Source: Abditibacterium sp.
GTDB lineage: Bacteria; Armatimonadota; Abditibacteriia; Abditibacteriales; Abditibacteriaceae
Assembly: GCA_030448265.1 (NCBI GenBank)
Contig: JAUJNG010000007.1
Location: 1 to 64,000, forward strand
Direction: 5' to 3'
Length of the DNA: 64,000 bases
The translations under genes were made by a program, and so were the position numbers. Positions 8,396-17,508 of the stretch are shown piece by piece. Under the pieces are notes generated by a model. The model had not been told where the DNA came from, ran no database searches, and saw only the letters and a list, made by a program, of their open reading frames with translations. Numbering within the stretch: the first letter of the stretch is position 1; each line of letters opens with the position of its first letter.

Positions 8396-10819
8396 CTATC
8401 TCTTATCCGTCTCATAATGCACCCAGTATTTCTGCGCCCACAATTGCAGTAGCGCCAGGCCCAGAATCACCAGGAACACCACCCATGCAATCGCGCTGGC
8501 GTAGCCCATCTTGAAGAAGCGAAACGCATTGTTGAACAAATACAGCACCGGCACCAGAAGCGAATCGAGCGGCCCGCCCGAACCGGTGCCGCCGCCCAGA
8601 ACGTAAACGCGGTCGAACTCCTGAAGCGCGCCGATGGTGCCCATAATCAGGTTGAAAAAGATGTAGGGCGAGAGCATCGGCAGCGTGACGTGGCGGAATT
8701 GGCTCCAGCCGCGCGCGCCGTCGATGCGCGCCGCTTCGTAGAGGCTCGATGGGATGCCCTGCAAACCCGCGAGCCACAAAATCATGCCGCCGCCCGCGCC
8801 CCATAATCCCTGGGTAATCAAACCTGGCTTGGCCCAGTCGGCGACGCCGAACCAGCCTGGCGGCAGCCAGCCGAACCATTCGGTCAGCGAGGCTTTCCAC
8901 AGCGCGTTAAGTAGGCCCTTGTTGGGATCGCCGGCCAGAATCCACGCCCACAGCACGGCGGAAGCAATCGCCGGCACAATCGCGGGGATGTAGAACGCGG
9001 TGCGATACCACGCCATGCCCTTGACTTTCATGTTGAGCAGCATCGCAATCGCCAGTCCCGTCGCCATGCCGAGCGGAATGCCAATAATCGAAAGATAGGC
9101 CGCGTTGTAAAACGCTTTGCCGATGAGTTCGCGGTCGTCGGTGAAAAGCGTCTGGAAGTTGGAGAGTCCGGCGTAGCGCGGCGCGTGCAGCACGTCGTAA
9201 TCGCTAAACGCGAGCAAGATCGAAGCGATGATCGGCCCCGCCGTGAGGATCAAAAAGCCCAGAATCCACGGCGACGCCATCAGGTATCCGGCGAGCGCTT
9301 CGCTTTTGGCGGAGCGCGAACGCCCGATCTGGCGACGCACCCGCGTCGCACCAAAACCCAGTCCGCCCAATGCGAGCGCGACGATGACAGCCAGAGGCGT
9401 CCCGAACGAAAAGAGGGGCAGGCTCTGGCGGGCGAAGGCTTTGTCGAGTTCTTTTTGCACCAGGCGTCGCTGTTCGGTGAGCGCGGCCTGCGGCGTCTGA
9501 GCGTGCTGGCAGGCGCGCTCGAAGGCGCGCACATGGGCATCCCACAGCGTCTGGCCCACGAAGGTGACGGGCCGATATTTGGCGACGGGCAGCAGGCCGA
9601 TAAATTCCTGCTGAGCGGCGCGCAGTCGCGGGTTGGCGGGCGGGACGTGCTTGAGCAGCAGTTCGTTGGTGCGAGCGTTGGCGCTGAGCGCGAAGACAAA
9701 GGGACGGCCCTTCGACTCGCTGAACTTGCGTTGCGCGCGGGCGCCGAGCAGGGCGGCTTCCCCACTGGTCATCCATTTGAGGAATCGCCATGCCTGGTTG
9801 GGATGGCGCGCTCCGGCGGGAATGGCGAGCGAAAAACCGCCCGTCCAGGTGGTGTAGGTCGGCTGTCCCCTGAAGCGGCCTTTGCCTTCCAAGCGTTCGC
9901 GCGGCACGGGCGCGGGAGCGACGGCGAAATCGAGGTCGGGAGCGTAGCGCGCGATGTTGTTGAGGTTCCACGAGCCGTTAATCACCATGCCGATTTTGCC
10001 GGTGAAAAACGGGTCTTGCTCGGCGCCCTGAAAGCCGGATTGGAAGATGTTGACCTTGTCGTAGCCGCCCAAAAGGTCGTAAAAATCGGCCATGTAGTCG
10101 AGCGCGCCCACGGAATAGGGGTTGTCGAGCGTGCAGATGCGGCCATCGGCGCTCATAAATTCGCCGCCGTTTTGCCACGAATAAAGGTAGAGCCAGGAGT
10201 TGCCGTAGTTGGGAATGAAACCGATCTGCTTGAAAGTGCCGTCGGGATTGAGTTTGGTGAGCTTTTTGGCGTAGAGCTGCAGTTCGTCCCAGGTGCGCGG
10301 CGGGCGATTGGGATCAAGCCCCGCCTCGCGGAACATCTTGCGGCTGTAATAAAGCAGGCGGTCGTCGATGCCGGTCGGAATCGCGTAAACGTGGCCTTTG
10401 TAAAGCGCTTCTTTCCAGGCGGCGGGATAAAAATTTTCGGGCCGAATCGGATTGGCGCTGTTCTTATCGGCTTCCAAGAAGCGGTCGAGCGGTTGAAACG
10501 CATCGCGCGAAGCCCAATCGCCGATGGTGAAGCGGTCTTGTTGAATCAGATCCGGCGGCACGCCGCCGACAATCGAAGTCATCAGTTTTTGCGGGTTCAT
10601 CGCGCCCGCGCCCATCGAAAGCAGCGAGACATCAATATCGGGATTGCGCTTTTCGAACTCGGCGACCTGCGCGTCCAATCCTGCCGTCTCCGGCCCCGAT
10701 TGCAGGCCCCACACGATCAGTTTGGTGCGCGGCGTCTGCGCCAGCGCCAGCGTGGAACAAAACCACAGCGCCGCGCAGAGGAAAAAGAGGCGGCGAATCA
10801 GGAAATGAAAGTTGGACAT
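8396..10819 (-). CDS. Fused sugar-binding protein and ABC permease
   Basis: An 807-residue single open frame joining two parts of a CUT1 importer. Residues 1-27 are a signal peptide ending LALAQ. About 30-455 is a family 1 extracellular solute-binding protein (LIVWGLQSG, PDLIQQD, AIPTGIDDRLLYY, MVINGSWNL). A helix near 475 precedes a MalF/UgpA-type permease from about 505 to 807 with EAARIDGARG near residue 700 as the EAA loop. Fusion would tether the receptor to its channel, plausible for an outward-facing N-terminal domain. The ATPase at 11758-12929 likely serves this importer. No frameshift separates the halves. Confidence 0.9.
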   Translation of the reverse strand: MSNFHFLIRRLFFLCAALWFCSTLALAQTPRTKLIVWGLQSGPETAGLDAQVAEFEKRNPDIDVSLLSMGAGAMNPQKLMTSIVGGVPPDLIQQDRFTIGDWASRDAFQPLDRFLEADKNSANPIRPENFYPAAWKEALYKGHVYAIPTGIDDRLLYYSRKMFREAGLDPNRPPRTWDELQLYAKKLTKLNPDGTFKQIGFIPNYGNSWLYLYSWQNGGEFMSADGRICTLDNPYSVGALDYMADFYDLLGGYDKVNIFQSGFQGAEQDPFFTGKIGMVINGSWNLNNIARYAPDLDFAVAPAPVPRERLEGKGRFRGQPTYTTWTGGFSLAIPAGARHPNQAWRFLKWMTSGEAALLGARAQRKFSESKGRPFVFALSANARTNELLLKHVPPANPRLRAAQQEFIGLLPVAKYRPVTFVGQTLWDAHVRAFERACQHAQTPQAALTEQRRLVQKELDKAFARQSLPLFSFGTPLAVIVALALGGLGFGATRVRRQIGRSRSAKSEALAGYLMASPWILGFLILTAGPIIASILLAFSDYDVLHAPRYAGLSNFQTLFTDDRELIGKAFYNAAYLSIIGIPLGMATGLAIAMLLNMKVKGMAWYRTAFYIPAIVPAIASAVLWAWILAGDPNKGLLNALWKASLTEWFGWLPPGWFGVADWAKPGLITQGLWGAGGGMILWLAGLQGIPSSLYEAARIDGARGWSQFRHVTLPMLSPYIFFNLIMGTIGALQEFDRVYVLGGGTGSGGPLDSLLVPVLYLFNNAFRFFKMGYASAIAWVVFLVILGLALLQLWAQKYWVHYETDKR

Positions 10820-10875
10820 AAAATTTGGGGAATTTTGGCGGTTTGGACTTGAGCGACTTTTTCAGGCGTGAGGCC

Positions 10876-11163
10876 TGTCATTCCGAGGAGGCACGACGAG
10901 GAATCGGTGACGGTTTCCTCCAACTGGCAGTGGATGGGTGGACATAGAACTTACGCAGGGGCTGTGTTCGCTCGACTGAAGTCGGCGCTATGGGCACTTC
11001 GTGCTAACTTCCCGCCTGCGCGGGAACCAAACTGCGGGGTTTCGGCGCAGGCCGAAAGTTAGCACGAAGTGCCCATAGCGCCGACTTCAGTCGAGCGAAC
11101 ACGCCCGTGCGTAAGTCCTAAGACGTTGAAACCGATTCCTCGTCGTGCCTCATCGGAATGACA
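10876..11163. repeat. Nested inverted repeats of two families
   Basis: Outer arms TGTCATTCCGAGGAGGCACG... at 10876-10908 and their complement at 11131-11163 enclose an independent inverted repeat at 10949-11116. The inner arms carry TTCGCTCGACTGAAGTCGGC and TATGGGCACTTCGTGCTAAC. The outer family recurs at 61310; the inner family recurs at 21121 and 25125. One element therefore inserted into, or was built inside, another. No gene is visible in 10820-11222. Confidence 0.9.
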
Positions 11164-11222
11164 ACTGTCACGCTTCACAACAACTGCCTCCACCCGAAGC
11201 TGTCCATTGATTTCTGGTCAAT

Positions 11223-11756
11223 TCAAACCGGCTGCTGTGTCTGCTTGAGTTTTCGCAAATAATAAATCGACATGACAGCCCGCCAAATGACAAGAGACCA
11301 GCAAAATAAAAAGAGGCGCGGATCTATGAGCGCAACAGCGACAGAAGGCAAATCCACTGCGTTGAAGAAATAGAACAGTAGAACAGGCAGTAGCGTGCCC
11401 CAGAAACCGATTAGCAAAGCGCTTCGGAGTTGATATCGAAAATACTTGGCTTGTTCTTCTACCAGTTCGTTCTTTTCTTCTGCGTTCATTAAAGCAACAC
11501 TCTCATACCTTTGGGAAAGGCATTTATTTATCTTTGCCCACGCATACACGCAAAGCGCCATCAAAACCAATACGCTAAAAACGTAAAACCACTTCATCGC
11601 ATCATGATTAGTGCGTGCTGACAAACGGGACAACTCGCGAAAGATACCCAAAACCATAACGAAGACAGAAATGTGCCATACTGAATCCGGAACAGGAATA
11701 TCAGACCTGAAAGTTGATTTCGTCACAGTCCCCGTTTCAAGCTGTTTTTCCGCCAT
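11223..11756 (-). CDS. Hypothetical four-helix membrane protein
   Basis: A 177-residue protein with hydrophobic segments near residues 30-45, 60-80, 115-135 and 140-160 (for example VLVLMALCVYAWAKI). No conserved catalytic motif and no family recognised. The chosen ATG at 11756 begins 1 base after the ATPase stop; the longer frame would read through that gene. Base composition is visibly more AT-rich than the neighbouring transporter genes, suggesting separate origin. Confidence 0.55.
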   Translation of the reverse strand: MAEKQLETGTVTKSTFRSDIPVPDSVWHISVFVMVLGIFRELSRLSARTNHDAMKWFYVFSVLVLMALCVYAWAKINKCLSQRYESVALMNAEEKNELVEEQAKYFRYQLRSALLIGFWGTLLPVLLFYFFNAVDLPSVAVALIDPRLFLFCWSLVIWRAVMSIYYLRKLKQTQQPV

Positions 11757-11757
11757 T

Positions 11758-12929
11758 TCAAACCACCGCCCGTTCCGTCTCCGCGTCGAAAATATGACTC
11801 GCGGCGGTATCAATAACCACATCGATTGTGCCGCCTTCGCGCGCTTTGGTGGCGGCGTCGAGTTGGGCGATCAAAGAGTGCCCTCCCGCGCGCAGATAAA
11901 CCACCGAAGTCGAACCCATCGGCTCCACCACTTCGACCTGCATCGTGACCACGTTGCCGGTGTCGGCGGCGGAAGGCGGCGTCAGTTCGCGGTCGTGAAT
12001 GTCTTCGGGACGGATGCCGAAAACGACCTTTTTCCGGCGTAATTCGCCAGCGCCGCGCCGCGCTCTTGCGGCAGTGAAACCTGAAACGATTCGGCGTCCA
12101 CGGCGGGACGGCTTCCCGTTTCCAACTTCATCTGGGCCGGAACGAAGTTCATCGCGGGCGTGCCGATGAAGCCGGCCACGAACATATTCGCCGGCTGGTG
12201 ATAAATGGTGAGCGGCGCATCGCACTGCTGCAAAACGCCGTCTTTCATCACCGCGATGCGCTGCCCCATCGTCATGGCTTCGACTTGATCGTGGGTCACA
12301 TAAATCGTGGTCACGCCCAGGCGCCGGTGCAGTTTGATGAGTTCGGCGCGGGTTTGCACGCGCAGTTGGGCATCGAGATTGGAAAGCGGCTCATCGAGCA
12401 AAAAGACTTCGGGATGGCGCACGATGGCCCGTCCCAGCGCCACGCGCTGCCTTTGGCCGCCCGAAAGCGCCCTGGGCCTTCGATCCAGCAGGTGCGTGAT
12501 GTCGAGCATTTCGGCGGCTTCTTTGATTTGAGAGTCAATTTCGCTCCGAATGCGGCGCGCGTCCCCCATGTTGGAGAGCTGGCGCCAGATTGGGGGCAGG
12601 CGGCGCAGCTTGAGGCCGAAGGCCATGTTGTCGTAAACGCTCATGTGCGGGTAGAGCGCGTAGTTTTGGAACACCATGGCGATGTTGCGGTCGCGCGGCG
12701 CCACGTCGTTAACCACGCGCTCGCCGATGGCGATTTCGCCCGACGACGCCTCTTCCAGGCCGGCGATCATCCGCAGCGCGGTCGATTTGCCGCAGCCCGA
12801 AGGCCCGACCAGCACCAGAAACTCGCCGTCGCGAATGTCGAGGTTGAGGTCGTTGACGGCGCGCACTTCTTTTTTGGTTTGGGAGTCTGTAAATGTCTTG
12901 CGAAGGTTGTTGAGGGCGACGCGCGCCAT
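11758..12929 (-). pseudogene. Sugar ABC transporter ATPase (UgpC/MsmX/MalK type), frameshifted
   Basis: Reads as a complete CUT1 ATPase split by one missing base. Residues 1-290 give Walker [10 protein letters not shown], signature [14 protein letters not shown], Walker [13 protein letters not shown] and switch His [12 protein letters not shown]. The expected C-terminal segment [14 protein letters not shown] and the TOBE-type end EPMGSTSVVYLRAGG continue in the -1 frame. The shift is at a T-run on the plus strand (12029-12033); six rather than five bases would restore the frame. This could be a real inactivation, slippage or a sequencing error. It likely energises the importer at 6862-10819. 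A GGAA ribosome site precedes the ATG. Confidence 0.85.
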
Positions 12930-13015
12930 AAGGGTAATTTCCTTTGGAATTGCAGCGACCGCAAAGCCCAGGGCACTGGCCCCTGGCGCCGAGCAGTGAC
13001 AAAAAAGCGTGAATG

Positions 13016-13038
13016 AAGATTATCTTTAAGATTATCTT
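13016..13038. promoter_or_regulatory. Tandem palindromic operator-like pair
   Basis: Two copies of the 11-base palindrome AAGATTATCTT start 12 bases apart (13016 and 13028), about 90-110 bases upstream of the ABC ATPase start on the minus strand. The spacing of roughly one helical turn is what paired repressor sites often show. The bound regulator is unknown. Confidence 0.4.
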
Positions 13039-13133
13039 AACGCACTGGGCGGCAAAAGAAAGACCGCCGCGTGACGCAAAAGCACTGGGCTGCGTGCCAG
13101 CAGTCGAAGCCACAGTGCGAGTGTGGGCTGCAT

Positions 13134-13353
13134 CACTGGGTTGGTGGTAGTCGACGTGCAGGTTAAAACTCGAAACGGTGCGAGCGACGAGGCCGCGCCT
13201 GGCTAAACCGTAGTTGTCGGAGCGGCGGAAAAAATCTGCTTCTGGGTGCGGGTCGGCGACCAGGCGCGCACCGTGAGCCGCGAGCGTCGTGCCCAGATTG
13301 GAGCGCTCGTCTGCGAGTTTTATAAACCCACCCGCCGCCGAAAGCCAGTGCAA
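13134..13353 (-). pseudogene. C-terminal remnant of an M28-type peptidase
   Basis: The frame encodes RSDNYGLARRGLVARTVSSF then LHVDYHQPSD, matching the metal-binding C-terminal end of M28 aminopeptidases (YRSDHYNFAKKG.P ... H.DYH.P.D). Upstream it runs into an attC-like hairpin with no start codon other than TTG, and downstream the similarity stops before the ABC ATPase promoter. It appears to be a stump left by a rearrangement. Confidence 0.55.
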
Positions 13354-13485
13354 AGGGAGGAACGACCGAAGTTCAGGCTGTAAACGGTTGCGGCTTTACT
13401 TTGAGATTACGCCAAAACCACAGGCTTCTTCTCCTTACCACCGTCAATAACCATATAAGGCGGCTGGGTGCAGCGCCTTGTTAAC
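13326..13485. repeat. attC-like element, degraded
   Basis: Left arm ACCCACCCGCCGCC with GAGGAACGACCGAAG in the loop region, right arm GGCGGCTGGGTGCAGCGCC followed by TTGTTAAC. It shares the arm and loop vocabulary of the elements at 14023 and 31471, but the left core site is missing where the peptidase remnant joins. It lies just downstream of the 13502-13951 gene on that gene's strand, as an attC should. Confidence 0.4.
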
Positions 13486-13501
13486 TTGCTGTTGGATGCT
13501 A

Positions 13502-13951
13502 TTATTTTCTTCCCCTTCGGTTCAATCGCTGTTTAAGAACGCCAGTGTCACCCTTGTATTGTGCTACTGCATGAATGTCGGTCACATTCACTTTCGTCAG
13601 TTTTTCGATCAAGAACCAGCCCCCAGTCTCAATTGACTCCCGCAGTTCTGCTCGTTTACGATCAAACACCGTTTTGCCGGATACATAACCACCCATAGGC
13701 CCTTCGCCGTCGTAAGACCATGTGACGATGTAGCGAGAAGAATTTGGACAGTGCTTTATCATTGAGGATAAGGTTTTAATCGTATTTCTCTCTGCACCTT
13801 TGCGCCGGTCTTCTTTGCCTCCGGCCTCTCCGCCAACAAATGGAGTAGTCTTGTAGTAATCATCCATGCAGCGGTTACGATAAAAGCCTCAAAATATGAG
13901 AGTGATTGCCAAAGCGAATGCGGCGAATAGCTTACGAGAAGAATGTTTCAT
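13502..13951 (-). pseudogene. Cassette-like small secreted protein gene with in-frame TGA
   Basis: The frame starts with a signal-like peptide (MKHSSRKLFAAFALAITLIF), meets TGA at 13889-13891, then continues in the same frame through GFYRNRC into MDDYYKTTPFVGGEAGG and to the stop at 13502 (about 149 codons). A TGG to TGA change would explain it. The downstream 121 residues are open from the ATG at 13867. Contains YIVTWSYDGEGPMGGYVSG; no family recognised. Flanked by attC-like hairpins, so it looks like an integron gene cassette. AT-richer than surrounding genes. Confidence 0.5.
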
Positions 13952-14022
13952 GTTAGGTCTTTCATCATTTTGTAAGTTTGCCGTTCAAAAGGCTCCGCGT
14001 GCAACCAAGTCGCGCGCAGCAA

Positions 14023-14106
14023 GCTAACGGTTGAGTTCACCCGCCGCAGGAAGCGTAGTGAGGAACGAACGAAGCTGGATGCGGTCGGGTGCAACGATTG
14101 GTTAGC
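14023..14106. repeat. attC-like hairpin between two cassette genes
   Basis: Arm one GCTAACGGTTGAGTTCACCC and arm two, read from the other end, GCTAACCAATCGTTGCACCC pair with a few unpaired bases on one side and then CCG/CGG. The ends are GCTAAC and GTTAGC, close to the core consensus of integron attC sites. The 84-base length fits. Both neighbouring genes point the same way (minus strand) with the site at the 3' end of the 14139 gene. Confidence 0.55.
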
Positions 14107-14138
14107 CCGCTGTTTACGACGTAAGGACGGAGTGTCAG

Positions 14139-14651
14139 CTATTGAAGCTTTTTGCGTTCCAATGAACGTCCACCCTTCATTGTTGCCCATTTGGGATGAC
14201 CAGATTGTGTGCTTTCGTCCTGCAAGCCATTCCTGTCGTAAGGGGTTCCTCGCGCTCCCGTGAATCTTCCACTGTTCAGGTCAAGGGTTGCTACGATCTC
14301 CTTCCAATCCCAAGCTATTAACCATATTCCTTTCTCATCGTCACGAATGCGGATTTCAAGGTCTTGATAGCCACCACCAATCATATCAATAGGATATTCC
14401 TGAGTATGATTATCTTTATTTGTCCAGATAAGTAGTTTCGTAGTGTCAGTAGGCCCCATCATCCGCATACGCGGAGATTGATTACGATATTCAACGGCAC
14501 CACCTTGCGGTAGAGCAACATGCCATGACTGCCAGACAACAGGACGAACGTAATTGCGCCAGAACATCCATTGCTCAAACCCGTAATACGCACCAGGAGC
14601 CGCAATCGCCAAGAGAGCAATCCACAAATATCGTTTTAACCGTCTCATCAT
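14139..14651 (-). CDS. Cassette-like hypothetical protein with N-terminal membrane helix
   Basis: A 170-residue protein: MMRRLKRYLWIALLAIAAPG forms a membrane anchor or uncleaved signal, followed by a soluble domain with Trp-rich strands (FWRNYVRPVVWQSWHVALP, GIWLIAWDWKEIVATLDL). No family recognised. It starts shortly after GTTAGCCCGCTGCGCGC at 14683-14698 (minus strand) and ends before the attC-like site at 14023-14106, the expected shape of a mobile gene cassette. AT-rich relative to trpB next door. Confidence 0.6.
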   Translation of the reverse strand: MMRRLKRYLWIALLAIAAPGAYYGFEQWMFWRNYVRPVVWQSWHVALPQGGAVEYRNQSPRMRMMGPTDTTKLLIWTNKDNHTQEYPIDMIGGGYQDLEIRIRDDEKGIWLIAWDWKEIVATLDLNSGRFTGARGTPYDRNGLQDESTQSGHPKWATMKGGRSLERKKLQ

Positions 14652-14754
14652 GTTCCTATTATTTCAACGCGAAATCACGTTGCGCGCAGCGGGCTAACAA
14701 TGTTATTAACCCGCAAATTTGCGGGATAATACCGCATTTTGAGCATAGGAGCGC

Positions 14755-14789
14755 ACGAAAAACCGCTTTTTGCCGTTTGCGGTTTTTGC
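14755..14789 (-). terminator. Intrinsic terminator after trpB
   Basis: On the minus strand AAAAACCGC, loop, GCGGTTTTT gives a GC stem followed by a T-run about 40 bases after the trpB stop. It is nearly symmetric, so it could act in both directions. Confidence 0.6.
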
Positions 14790-14829
14790 ACGTTTTGAAT
14801 CGGCGCTAAACCGCATATCAAACGCCACA

Positions 14830-16080
14830 TCAATCGTCCAGCGCCGCGCGCACCGTGTTGATATCTTTATCGCCGCGACCGCTCAAATTGACGATAATCG
14901 TCGCTTCTTTCGACATCTGGGGCGCGACTTCCTTTAAATACGCCAGCGCGTGCGAGGTTTCCAGAGCCGGCAAAATGCCTTCGATTTCGCAGAGCAGTTG
15001 CAACGCTTCGAGCGCTTCTGTGTCGGTGACGCCGACGTAGCGCGCGCGGCCCGTGTCCTTGAGATGGGCGTGTTCCGGCCCCACGCCTGGATAATCGAGG
15101 CCCGCCGAGATCGAGTGGGTTTCCTGAATCTGGCCCCATTTGTCCTGCATGATGTAAGACAGCGAACCATGCAAGACACCTTTGCTGCCCCGATTGAGCG
15201 GCGCGGCGTGCTTGTCGGTATCGAGACCGTCCCCCGCCGCTTCGACGCCGATTAACCCCACGCCCGCGTCTTCGACAAAAGGATGAAACAGGCCCATCGC
15301 ATTGGAGCCGCCGCCCACGCACGCGATGCACAGGTCGGGCAGGGCGCCGGTTTGTTCCATGATTTGTTCGCGCGCTTCCTGGCCGGTGATGGCGTGGAAA
15401 TCCCGCACCATGGTCGGAAACGGGTGCGGGCCGACGACCGAGCCGATGATGTAGTGGGTGTGGCGCACATTGGTCACCCAGTCGCGCATCGCTTCGTTGG
15501 TGGCGTCTTTGAGGGTTTTAGAGCCGCTCGAAACCGGAATCACGCGCGCCCCCAGCAGCCTCATGCGAAACACGTTGAGACTCTGGCGCACAGTGTCTTC
15601 TTCGCCCATGTAGATGTCGCACTCGAAGCCGAACCGCGCCGCAACGGTCGCCGTCGCCACGCCGTGCTGTCCGGCGCCGGTTTCAGCGATGAGACGCGGC
15701 TTGCCCATGCGCTGCGCCAAAAGCGCCTGACCCAGTGCGTTGTTGATTTTGTGGGCGCCGGTGTGAAGCAGATCTTCGCGTTTGAGGAAAATCTGCGCGC
15801 CGCCAAAATGCTGCGACAAGCGCTCCGCGTGATAAAGCGGCGTGGGACGACCGGCGAAATCGCGCAGAAGCTGCGACAAACGCGCGGCGAATTCGGCGTC
15901 CTGGCGCGCGTCGTCGTAAACCTCTTCGAGTTCGCGCAGTGCCACCATCAGGGTTTCCGGCACGAACTGGCCGCCGTAAGGCCCAAAATGGCCCAGGGAC
16001 GACTCGGAAAACTGCGCGGCGACGGCGTGAGCGACTTCGCCCTGCGGCGACTGATCGGTATCGGGGGAAAACGTGTTCAT
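14830..16080 (-). CDS. trpB: Tryptophan synthase beta subunit
   Basis: PLP enzyme joining indole and serine to make tryptophan. Length 416. The N-terminus after a short leader reads [16 protein letters not shown]; the PLP lysine is in [13 protein letters not shown]; the phosphate loop is [16 protein letters not shown] and [12 protein letters not shown] follow. The ATG at 16080 follows GGGAATTCT. No trpA is in the window. It is separated from trpC by a GH26 glycosidase, so transcription as one trp operon is uncertain. Confidence 0.97.
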   Translation of the reverse strand: MNTFSPDTDQSPQGEVAHAVAAQFSESSLGHFGPYGGQFVPETLMVALRELEEVYDDARQDAEFAARLSQLLRDFAGRPTPLYHAERLSQHFGGAQIFLKREDLLHTGAHKINNALGQALLAQRMGKPRLIAETGAGQHGVATATVAARFGFECDIYMGEEDTVRQSLNVFRMRLLGARVIPVSSGSKTLKDATNEAMRDWVTNVRHTHYIIGSVVGPHPFPTMVRDFHAITGQEAREQIMEQTGALPDLCIACVGGGSNAMGLFHPFVEDAGVGLIGVEAAGDGLDTDKHAAPLNRGSKGVLHGSLSYIMQDKWGQIQETHSISAGLDYPGVGPEHAHLKDTGRARYVGVTDTEALEALQLLCEIEGILPALETSHALAYLKEVAPQMSKEATIIVNLSGRGDKDINTVRAALDD

Positions 16081-16130
16081 AGAATTCCCGCGCGAGGCGG
16101 GAACTCTTGGTTTACCGCATTGGCGAAGTT

Positions 16131-17363
16131 TCAACGTCCCGCAATCTGGCCGCGATAGAGCGGCGAATTGACCGCGACGCGAAAGGCGCGCAGCGACGCG
16201 GGCGAGGAATCGAAGCGATAATTGGCCTCGCCGAAGGCGGTTTTGTCGCGGCAAAACCAGTTGACGAGCCGGACGCGCGGGTAGCGAGTTGGAATTTCAT
16301 TGAGCAAGGTCTGAGAAATCCACGCCGCTTTGTTGGTTCCCGACGGCGCGCCGACCTCAGTGACGCCCATTTCGGCGACCATCAGGGGTTTGGGCGAGAT
16401 GCGCGTCACCGTGTGGTAGGCGGCATCGAAAAGAGTCGAAAACGTCTGCCAGGGGCGCTTGGAAGCGTCGTTGTATACCGACAGACCAATCCAATCGACG
16501 TAATCGTGGCCAGGATAAAGCGCCCTCAAGTCGCTATTTTGATCTTCAAGGGAATTGGCGCGATTCCAGTAGAGGATGTTGGGCGACCACACCCAGGTCG
16601 CGTTGAAGGCGCCTTCCTGACGAAAAATCGACACCACACGGCGCCACATCGCCACGTAATGCTGGGGCGAGTTGCCGTTGTTGCGGCGCGAAAGCGACGA
16701 ATAAGCCGTGCCCCAGGGATACCAATCGCCGTTCATTTCGTGGGCGAAGCGCATCATCACCGGCACGCGCGAGGCCCTCACAGCGCGCGCGTAAGTGCGA
16801 ATGTAAGCGTCGTAAGCGCCGCCCGCGACGCGGGCGCAGCTCCAGTTGCGGTCGTGAATCTGGCCGCTCCAGGGTTCCCAGGTGATGAGGAGTTGGCCGC
16901 CCAGGGCGCGCGCGCGACGGGCTGGCTCGATGGGAAACTGGTTCCAGCCCGTCCAACTCTGATAAATCAGCCACACGGCGGGCAAACGTCCCGTGCGCGA
17001 ATGCCACGCCGCCACCGCGCCGCTATCGCCTGGCGCGGTTTGGCCGTCCTGCCAGAAATATGCTCCCAGAGCGATGGAGTTGGGCGCGGCTCTGACAACG
17101 GGCGCATCATAAATCACACGGCGCGGCGCATCGGTAATCACGCGGCGCGGCGCGGCGGAAACGGGCAGTCGAGCCAGAAGCACTTTGGGCGCGCGCTGAA
17201 CGCGAACCGCCGAGTAGCGCGGCAAATTCAATCGCAGCGAAAAGGAGCGCGAGCCCAGCGTATAACCGCGCCGTTTGGTCTGGGCGTGGGCATTGGGGAG
17301 GACAAGGGAAGAACAGGCCGCAAAAACGGCGCACAGGGCAAGAAACGACGAGCGAAGCGGCAT
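16131..17363 (-). CDS. Secreted glycoside hydrolase, GH26 (mannanase)-like
   Basis: A 410-residue exported protein (signal peptide to about PNAHAQ). After an Arg-rich linker the TIM barrel starts near residue 95 ([11 protein letters not shown]). The acid/base Glu fits [18 protein letters not shown] and the nucleophile Glu fits [18 protein letters not shown] and [10 protein letters not shown] are also typical of family 26. Likely hydrolyses beta-1,4-mannan or a related beta-glucan outside the inner membrane. It sits between trpC and trpB with no evident functional link. Confidence 0.85.
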   Translation of the reverse strand: MPLRSSFLALCAVFAACSSLVLPNAHAQTKRRGYTLGSRSFSLRLNLPRYSAVRVQRAPKVLLARLPVSAAPRRVITDAPRRVIYDAPVVRAAPNSIALGAYFWQDGQTAPGDSGAVAAWHSRTGRLPAVWLIYQSWTGWNQFPIEPARRARALGGQLLITWEPWSGQIHDRNWSCARVAGGAYDAYIRTYARAVRASRVPVMMRFAHEMNGDWYPWGTAYSSLSRRNNGNSPQHYVAMWRRVVSIFRQEGAFNATWVWSPNILYWNRANSLEDQNSDLRALYPGHDYVDWIGLSVYNDASKRPWQTFSTLFDAAYHTVTRISPKPLMVAEMGVTEVGAPSGTNKAAWISQTLLNEIPTRYPRVRLVNWFCRDKTAFGEANYRFDSSPASLRAFRVAVNSPLYRGQIAGR

Positions 17364-17508
17364 AAAGGCGGTAATGGGGACGGCAAAATAACTGTCGCTT
17401 TCGGCGCGCAGTGTCTTCCGCGCACCCCCGACTTGTCAAGCTGCCGCGTCCCTTCTCACCGCTTTTGCCAGTGCGCTCCCCTGGACATTATCGAACCCTC
17501 AAGTTGTT

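Noticed and set aside
9185..10852. A 555-codon open frame on the plus strand
   Set aside because: It lies antisense to the clearly homologous binding protein/permease fusion; GC-rich coding regions produce such shadows. No motif is visible in it.
12709..13353. A 214-codon gene on the minus strand
   Set aside because: Only the first ~73 codons resemble a peptidase C-terminus; the rest overlaps the ABC ATPase in another frame, and the start is TTG inside a repeat.
13948..14190. Eighty-codon ORF on the minus strand
   Set aside because: It is the translation of the attC-like hairpin between two cassette genes and overlaps both.
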